Source: Roseimaritima sediminicola
GTDB taxonomy: Bacteria; Planctomycetota; Planctomycetia; Pirellulales; Pirellulaceae
Direction of reading: 5' to 3'
DNA: 64,000 bases
Assembly (NCBI RefSeq): GCF_009618275.1
Contig: NZ_WIAD01000025.1
Span: forward strand, 20,909-84,908
Positions 12,301-21,300 of the stretch are shown piece by piece (the first letter of the stretch is position 1; each line of letters starts with the position of its first letter). Under the pieces are notes generated by a model. It did not search any database. It was not told the origin of the DNA and worked only from the letters and a program-made list of their open reading frames with translations. The position numbers and the translations under genes are program-made.

Positions 12301-15300
12301 GCGCTCGTACAGATTCCCCCGCACCAACGTCTCGCCCTGACCGGCCGCAGCGATGCCGACGCTGTTCTCCATCAGCACGTTGTTCAGCAGCGCCGGAGAG
12401 GCACCATCTTCGACACGGATGCCCGTCCCCGAGCCATAGATCGTGTTGTTCAGCACCCGCGAGAATGCCGAGGGCGCGCCCGTGGACGTGTCGCCGCTGA
12501 GCAGGATCCCGTCGCGGTTGTTGTACAACAGGTTGCTGCGAACCACGGCACCGGGAATCTGTTCGGTGGTGTTCAGCGTCGGCAGTCGCAGGACCGCCCC
12601 CGGTTTGGGCCGGTTGCCTTCCTGATTACCGGCATTGAACGGACCGACCGGAGCAACCGGTCCCGCATCGACCACAATTCCATAGCCCGCGGAATTGCTG
12701 ACCAGGTTCGATTCGATCAGCAATTGGCCCTGATCGCGATGCAGATTCAGGTCGCCATTGTCTTCGCCGAACACGATATCCTGTCCGGTCAGCTGGGCGT
12801 CGATGTGCGGCCCGAAGTTCAGCCCACCCAGGTTGTTTGCCGCGGCAAAACCATGGATCACGACCACCGGGTCGGTCGGTAACCGGAAGGAGTTCGAGCC
12901 CAGCGAGCCGGTGGTAAACAGTTGCCCGCCGCGGTTGGTCGCCAGGATGCCCAGGGCCCCGTTGACGGCCACCGTATTGATGGCGTTACGGATCGAGCTG
13001 GCGACTTCTGAAGGAATGTCGGCGGCGGTAAAGGGCACCGCCACGTTGCCTTGGGCGACCGTGCCGACGGAATTGAATTCGAAGGTCAGCGTATCGGCAC
13101 CGTTGGACAGCGTGAACAGGTCGCCATCGTTGATGTCGCGTCCAGCGCTAACGACTTCCAGATTCAACCCCTCGGCCAGCCGCTCGTTGAGTTCGACGCG
13201 AGCAAAGCCCAATTTGCCCAGCTCTTCCGTGTCCTGAATATTCGGATTGCCATATTCCCGGGCCAGTCGTACTTCGGCCTGGTAGGCCCCGGCGACGATC
13301 TCCGGCCGGATCAATTCGTTGAATTCAGGCTGGAAGAAGGGGTTGGACGTCAGCGAGGTCCGCGGGCTGCCCTGCGTGCCGGCACCGCCGACGCTTTCGC
13401 CACGCTCGGCCAAGCCGATCACGATGTCGTCGATGTAGACGCCGTGGTCGCCGCCAAGGCCCATGGTTCGCTGGCCGGCCCGCTCGAGTTCCTCCAGCGT
13501 ATCCACGCCGCCTTGATAGAGGCCAAACTGGTTGGCCGGCAGGTTGCTGCTGCCGTGACTGAATTCGCCCTGGACGAGTTTCAACGAACGACCGGACGTG
13601 TCTTGGCTGATCTCCAGGTCGTACATCCGCACCGCATCGCCGACGACCGGGAAGGAGTTGGTGCTGTAATTTCCAACCCAATTGGCCACCGCGTCGGCAA
13701 AGCGAATTTCATTGGCCAGCGCCTGCTGGATCGCATCGCGGACCTCCGCGACGGTCATGTTCTCGTCGATAGTGATCGCCGCATCGCTGGTGGCGCTGAT
13801 GCCATCACCGGCGACGTCGAATTCGAAGACCTTGGTCAGCGTCGGCAGGGCATCACCACGGTTGGTCGTGTCCTTATCCGGCATGTCACCGCGGATCGTG
13901 ATGGTGTGTCCATCGTCGATCATATTGCCGGCCAGGGCCACGATCTCGCTTTGGTCCGGACGCGATTCTCCGGCCGTGGAGAACTCGTATCGAATCGTGA
14001 CGTTCTGCTGTCCGGCCCAGGGACCGAGGTCGATGCGAGCTTGGCGGAATTCGTCGCCGTCGAACAGCTGCTGGACATAGCGGCGATTGGAGCCTTTGTT
14101 GCCATAGCCGCTGACCGCCGAATCGTACTCGCGGGGGTGCTCGGGACTGTAGTCGATGTTTCCGGCATCGGCATCGAAGTTGTTGGTGGCAACCAGTTGC
14201 CAGTCGCCGTCGTCGCCGGCAACGAAGACCCGCAGGGAGTCGCGCATCGGTTGCTGGTCCAGGCGATTGCCACTGTTACGACCTTCGCTGTCCAGCAGGT
14301 AGGTGAAGTACAACGTGGGCAGGTCTTCGGCAACGATTCCGGTCAGGTCCAGCGTATTGCTCTGCACCGTGCCGTGGGCACCGCCCAGGAAGTTGTACCC
14401 TTGGAAGTCCTGCAGATCGGACGCGTCCAGATCGTTATCGACGACACCGCTGCTGAGGTGGTTGTAGTCATCGTTGAGGGCATCAAAGCCAAACCGCAGC
14501 GAAGCCCCGCCGCCGATTCGCGGGCGTGCCTGGTTGTCCAGTTCCGGCATCCCGTGTCCGGGGGCGTTCTCCAGAGTATCGGACACGTGCCACAGCGATT
14601 GGTCCAGCGAGCTGAAGAACAACGCATTGAAATCGCCCGTCGCATGCGTGGTGTCCACGGGCATGCTGGTCGCTCCGTCGCGGAACACGCCCAGGGCCTC
14701 GCCGCCGGCGATATCGAACGCATACAAGCTCTTCACGCCGGCAGCGGTCTGACCGACGCCGAAGATCAAGTTGCGTACGTCATAGTCGCTGTCGGGGTGC
14801 TGGTAATTGGCAGGACCACGCGTGACGTTTTCGAAGACGATCGGAGTACCCGTGGCATCGGACGGATCGACGATGAAGTCCGTGCCGGCCACGGCACCGA
14901 CCGTGGTCGGATCGTAGATCAGGGTCGCTTCACCGCGGATGTCCCCCGCGGCATAGGTATTGCCAGTGGCGGTGTCGCTGAAGGTCGCCTCCCAAACCGC
15001 ACCGGTCTCGGTGAAGGCATACAGGGAGGTCCCGCCGGCGGGATCGGCGATGATGTCCACCACGTCGCCGGTATTGCCACCGGTCGTCGGTGACGTGGTG
15101 GGAATCTGGATCTGCGCCACCACGTTGGTGCCGGCCCAAGGCGTTTCCGCGGGATAGTCGATTCCGTTGTTGTCCAGAATCCGCGAATCGCGCGGATTGG
15201 CGGACTCAAAACCGCCCGGCATATTGTCGCCGTTGCGGCTGATCGCCGTCCCGCTATCGGGGTCGAGGCGATAGATCAGATTGTTGGCGTCTACGCTGCC

Positions 15301-18300
15301 GGCGGAACCAGCGATAATATCGGCCCCACTGGCGTTGGAACCCACGTTGCTGCCTTCAAACGTGCCGCGATTGGCCAACCCGTAAAGGAACCGGGTCTGC
15401 GAATCGTTGTCGTTATAAAACGCCAACGCGCTGAACTCCATACCTTCGTTGTCGACGCGGTTGGTATGGTTGGCGCCACTGAGGAAATACTCGTAGGTCA
15501 CGATCCCCGTGGCCCCCAGAGCGGTCATCGTGCCGTCCGGATTGACGCGGTAGGTGGTCGAGGTATTGGCGTCGTTGCGGCTTGCACTGCCGCTGTCGCG
15601 GATCGCGATGATGTCGCCGCGCAAGGACGCCGCGATCGCGCCGATCGGGGCGTCGGTGACGCGATCGATCACCGCATCATGCCGCCCGGTGAACGGATTG
15701 AAGATCGACAAACGGCGATCCGATGCACTGGTTTCCGTCAAGCCGATCAACGGGATATCGCCCAAGTGCCAGGGCAGGACGTTGCTGCCATTGTCTTCGA
15801 AGGCCACCTGCACCGCACGGGGTCCCTGATAGGATTCCGGCAGGGGTTTGTTCCCCACGTCAAAGCGGTCGTCGGCGATCCGGATGGTCGAATCCAGCGG
15901 TTCCAGTCGCACCAACGAGTTGGGCGGATTCGAATCGGTGAACTGACGCAGCTCGGGCGGAATCTGCGAATTGTTCGCGATCACCACCTCGTAGGTTCCA
16001 AACGTGCTCAGTTCCAGCGGCCCGATGAACGGATCCTTGACCCCGAAGCTGCCGCTGCTGAGCTCGTTCGGGTCGCTGACCTGATTGAAGATCTCGGGAC
16101 TGTTGCGATCATCCAACACGTTCGAATCGGTACCGATCGCCACCAGTTGGCCATCGTGGTACAGAAACGCGCCGGTATTAGGCCGTGACAGACCGTCGGC
16201 GTAATCGACGTCGATCACCGTCGAGACCTTGTGATCATCGGCCGCAGCGTTGGCGCCACCGGGGACACCCTGAATGCCATCGCGTCCCACGGTGAAGGTG
16301 TACGAATCGGCGGAGTTGTCGATCTGGCCGCCCACGCTGATGGCGCCGCGATCGGTGTTGGCCAAACTGCCCAGATTCACGTTGCCGCCGGGGTTGTACA
16401 GTTCGCCGGCCAGCGGAGAGTGAGCCGGCAGGCCGATCGCTTCGATCCCGATCGTGGCGTAACGGATGTCGGCATAGCGGATCACCGAACCGCCGATCTC
16501 GTCGGTTTCCCGCAGCCGAATCTGCAGTTGGTACGCACCGCTGGTCTGGCCATCGGCCACGCTGGCCTGGATCTGTGCCGGGTCGCTCAGGTTGGCCGGG
16601 TTGCTGCTGCGGACGCGAACGTAGTAGGTGCCCTTGGATCCGGTCACCCCGGGCAGAACGACGCGCATCCCCGCATCGCCGTTGTTCAAGCTGTACAGAT
16701 CGCGGTTGCCGCCACCGGCGGCGTTGAAGGTCATGTCCGGATTCAGGGGCATCGGCAGGGCATGGCCGGGCGCGAATCCGATGAAGTCGCCGTTGTTGGG
16801 GTCCAGCGGATTGACGTACGTCAGCCCACCCATTTCGTTGCGGGAATCGTCGCTGAGCGCCAGCACGTTGCCGTCGCCATCGAGGAACTCCAGCACCGTA
16901 TCGAGGGCTTCGTCCGTGCGGTCGATGTCCAGCCAGACCATCGTGCCGGCGGTACCTTCAAAGCTGTAGATGTCCTGATCGCTGTCCGAACCGATCTTGC
17001 CCAGAATGGTAAAGCCCAGGCGGCGGGTTTCGTCGCCGGAGAACTCATCGGGTGCCAATTCGCCCAGTCGCTGGTGGTTACCGATGATCGAATTGGTGTC
17101 CGCGTCCTTCTCGTACTCCTTGACCGTGTCCAGGTTGCGGTCATGGCTGGACGGATCCAATCGAATTCCCTGCCAATCGCCGGGCGCGGCTTGGTTCTGA
17201 CTGCCAGCCCAAGTATTCACCTGGAACTGCCCGTCGGGGGTGAATCCGGCGCCCGCGGTCGTGTCGTTCAGAGACGTCAAAACGACCGGATGGCCGGGCG
17301 TTCCCAGGACCTGAATGCGACCGCCGATTCGGTCCGTGATGTCCAGCGTCGCACCGGTCGCCAGCAGTTGGGCGTCGTTATCCAGTTTGACGACCAACGA
17401 TTCGTCGCTGCTGCTCTCCAGCCGCAGTCCGCCGTAGGTATGGAAGTTGGTCGTGACGATATCGCCGCGCACCACATGCACGATATCGGTATCGTCCCAG
17501 ACCGATTCGGTGAACAGTGTCCCGCCCCGGACTTGCAAACCGTTGATGTCGTTGTCGTCCAGCCGATTACCGCGGAAGATCGGTCCGGCGTTGCCCACGG
17601 GCACGTCGTACAGATCGATTGCGCCGGTTTGCCGTCCGCCATCGTCACGGAGGAACGAGTTCAGCGAGTTGACATCGATGTTGATCGCCGCGCCACGGTT
17701 GTGCACGAAAGTGCTGTCGACGATCGTGGGCTGTGCACCGGCCACGTGGATCGTGGCAAAGCTGTTGGACAATCGACCTTCGCGGACGCCCGGGGACTGT
17801 CCGCCACTGCCGCCGGCGTTGTACTCAAAGCGGCTGTTGGCAACGCGTGCTTCGGCCTGATGGATCTCCAGGACGTTAAAGCCCGCGGTCGATCCGCCCA
17901 CACCGGTCACGCCGCCACCGTAGGCCAGGACCGCGTGATCCAAACTGACGCGGCTGGTGCGGTTCGCATAGATCCCCGCCCAGTCGGCCGCCGCGGCCGC
18001 GACACTGGCGTTGTTGGTATCGAACGTCCCGCCGGCGCCGTAGCGGTCGTCGTTGAGACTGGTGAAGATCACTTCGTTTCCGGCGTGCCCTTCGGCGACC
18101 AATGTCGTACCGAAACCGAGCTCGATTCGCGACTCGTCCAACTTGATGATCATGCCCGGATCCACGATCAAACCGGCGTCGGGACGGCTGCGAACCTTAA
18201 CGCTGACCGTGGTATCGATCGTCGGAGCCGTCGCCGCGGGCAAGGCGGCCCGGTCCAGATGCGTGGTCTGACTGCCGTCCAGTTCGGCGATCAACCGGTA

Positions 18301-21300
18301 GGTTCCGCCGTTGTCGCTGCGATACAGCCGGCGACCCACGAAATCGCCGGTCGCTGCGGTGATCCCGGTCAACTGCACCGCCCGACCAACACCGCTGACC
18401 GTGACGACCTGCGGCAGCGAGGTCACCGATTCATTCCCGAAGGCGTCGACAAAGGTGTAGGCATAGCGGTAGGTGCCGCCGGTCATCGCCCCACCGCCCA
18501 CATCGGTCAGCCCCAAAATCTGGCTGGGTCGCACCTGTTCCACCATCGGGCCACCGGGCTGGCCCTGGAGCAATAGATTTTCGACCAGCACGTGCGGGAT
18601 GTCGGTGTCGTCAAAGCGAGCGGAAACCTGCAGGGTTTCCAAGCGATTTCCCGGCAGCGTATCGATGCGTACAAACAAGCCGTTGGTGCGGTTCTCCAGC
18701 AACGTGTTGCCGTAGATGTCCGGACCGACGCGATCGTAGTCGGGTACAAAGCCGACGCCGCCCAGGACGTTCCGCTGGAAACGTTCGGCGGTGAACGCCG
18801 AGACCTCGAACGTGTCCGGGTCGGCCGAGACCGCCGCATTATCGCTGTGGGTGATCGTGTTGTAGGACACCTCGGCGCGTGCCTGGGACAGATAAATCGG
18901 ATCGATCACCCGATTGACCGTGCTGACCTGACCGCCGCCGAATTCAAAGCTGGCATGGTTGATGTAGTTCTGGAAAATCCCCCGCCGCTCGGCGCCAGAG
19001 CGTCCCTGCGCGCGATCGACATCGTTGCGAATCTCGATTCCTCCCCAGTCGCCGGCCGCGGGCGTCGTGTTGACCGGATTGACGTTGGTCCCCTTGGTCG
19101 GATCGTTGTAACTGGTGAAGTACACCGGCAGATCGGGTGTGCCCAAGACCTGAATCGAACTGCCGCTGCGATCGAACGAAGCCACATCGCTGCCGACACT
19201 GATCCGCGCATCGAGCGATTTGATGATCACCCCGGCATCGATCATCAGCGTCGTGTTGGCGGGCACGATTAAATTGCGTCCGTCGTCCAGCGTGCCGGTG
19301 ACGCTGGAGAAGCCCAGCTCGTAGGCTTCGTTGTCTTCCAGAGTGGTCACGTCATTGTCGAGGCCATCGTTGGCCAGGACGCGTACCACGGCATTGGCTT
19401 TGGTCGCCGCCACGGCCAGTGCGTCGTCGATGTTGTCGAAGGGCCGTGCCAGCGTCCCATCGCCACCGGCGTCGGTGACGTTGTCGGGTTTGCGGACATA
19501 CAGCGTATCCTCCGGACGAGCCGCTTCGAACCAGAAACTGTAGTTGCCGCCGGGCGTGCCGTCGCGGTCACCGTCAAAGATCGTGCCGGCCGCATCGGTC
19601 AGCGCATCGCCTCGGCCGCGTGGTTGGAATTCGACGCGGAGATCGTATTGCCCCTCGCTGACGCCGCCCTCGGATGTCTGACCGGACTCGATTTCCGACA
19701 GCGGATTGCCTTCGGCCGCCACGCCGACGAAATAGGTGCCGGGTTCGACCTCGATTTCCAACATCGAATCGGTGCCGAAGTAATCGTCGTTGGCCGCGAC
19801 CAGGTCGAAGCGGCCCTGGGCATTCTGACGGAACAGCGTCAACCGCGTGTCCAGCAAACTGGCATTGGCCAACCGCTCGGCCACGGTCTGGGCCGACAAC
19901 GTGCCGACTTCGGTGATATCGATCCGATACAGGTCGACATCCAAGGCTTCTTTCTGATGCAGGAACTCGCCGTGCACCAAGTCGTGGGGGCTGGGGAAGA
20001 CATCCCCGCCGCCACCGCCGCCCTGGACCGCGCCGGGCAGGTCGTAGGAGTGCCCCATGCCGATGGCGTGACCGATCTCGTGCAGGGCGACATTGAAGAA
20101 GCCGCCGCCGAAGCGGTTCGCAGCGCTGGTCGTGAAATCGGCAAAGTCCATGATCACGCCGCCCGGGCCGCCCAAGCCCGCCACGCCGCCCGGACCGCTG
20201 ACCCGTGACGAATCCGCCACAAACAGGTCGCCGACGATCAGCTGCAATCCCGAACTCTCGGTCTCGTAGAAATCGATCCCGAACTGTTCCCCGTACAGTT
20301 CCAGCACCTCTTTGAAACGCTGCTCCTGGGCCTCGTTCATCTGGTTGTAAACCGGATCCCCGTTGGCATCGAGACCGTAGGATTGGTTGCGGAGGAAGGT
20401 GTAGGGGATCTGCGTGATTTGGTTGTCCGAATCGCCACCGCCGATGTGTTGTTCGACTTCGATCTCGCGGTGACCGATTTCATCGAGCGCGCCCGGGTTG
20501 TCGGCCAACGGCTGCAGGCCGTTGTTACTGATCTGTTGGTTCACCAACACCGACCAACTGCCGGCTGTGGCCAACAGGTTGGCCGAGGGAGTCAAATCGG
20601 AGGCCGTCGCCGCGGTGATCCCGGGCTCGAAAAACGGGCTGAACGGCACGACGGTGCGAGTTTCAAAGCGAGCATCGTCACCGATCCGCAGGCGGAACGA
20701 CGTGCTGTCGGTACCGGGCACCAGATTCTCCAGACTGTCGGAGAACTGCAGGGTGACCTTCTTGGCCGCCGGATCCAGCAGGACATTGTCCGGCAGAAAC
20801 GCCATATCGTCCTGGGTGGTCACCGTGTTTTGCGTATCGACCAGTTGATAGAATGCCGGCGTGGCCACGTTCGATCCGGTGCGGAACAGGTCCGCGTCGT
20901 CGAAGTACACGTCGATCTCACGATCCCGGCGGACCAGGGTTCCGTCGACCGCGTCGATGGGCTGGGGCACCACGGCGGTGACTTTGGCCCCCAGTTCCAG
21001 ATCGAAATCGATGGTCTGCAGCGGTTGGCCGTCGATCGTCCGGAACGCCGTGCCATCGGAACTCCGCAAGGCCGACAAGCCTCGACTCGCGTCGTCGATC
21101 CCCGAGATGCGGATCCGGTAGCGGTCATCCGGAAGCGACTGGGCAAACCGCATCACCACGATGCGGTCGGAATCCTCGGCCAGGGCCAGGTATCCCGGTA
21201 CGACGACCTGTTCATTCCCGTCGTCGAAGCTGTCGTCGCCACCGGCGCGGAGCAATTGGATCCCATCGAGGGTCGACGGATCCAGTTGGGCTTGCCCATC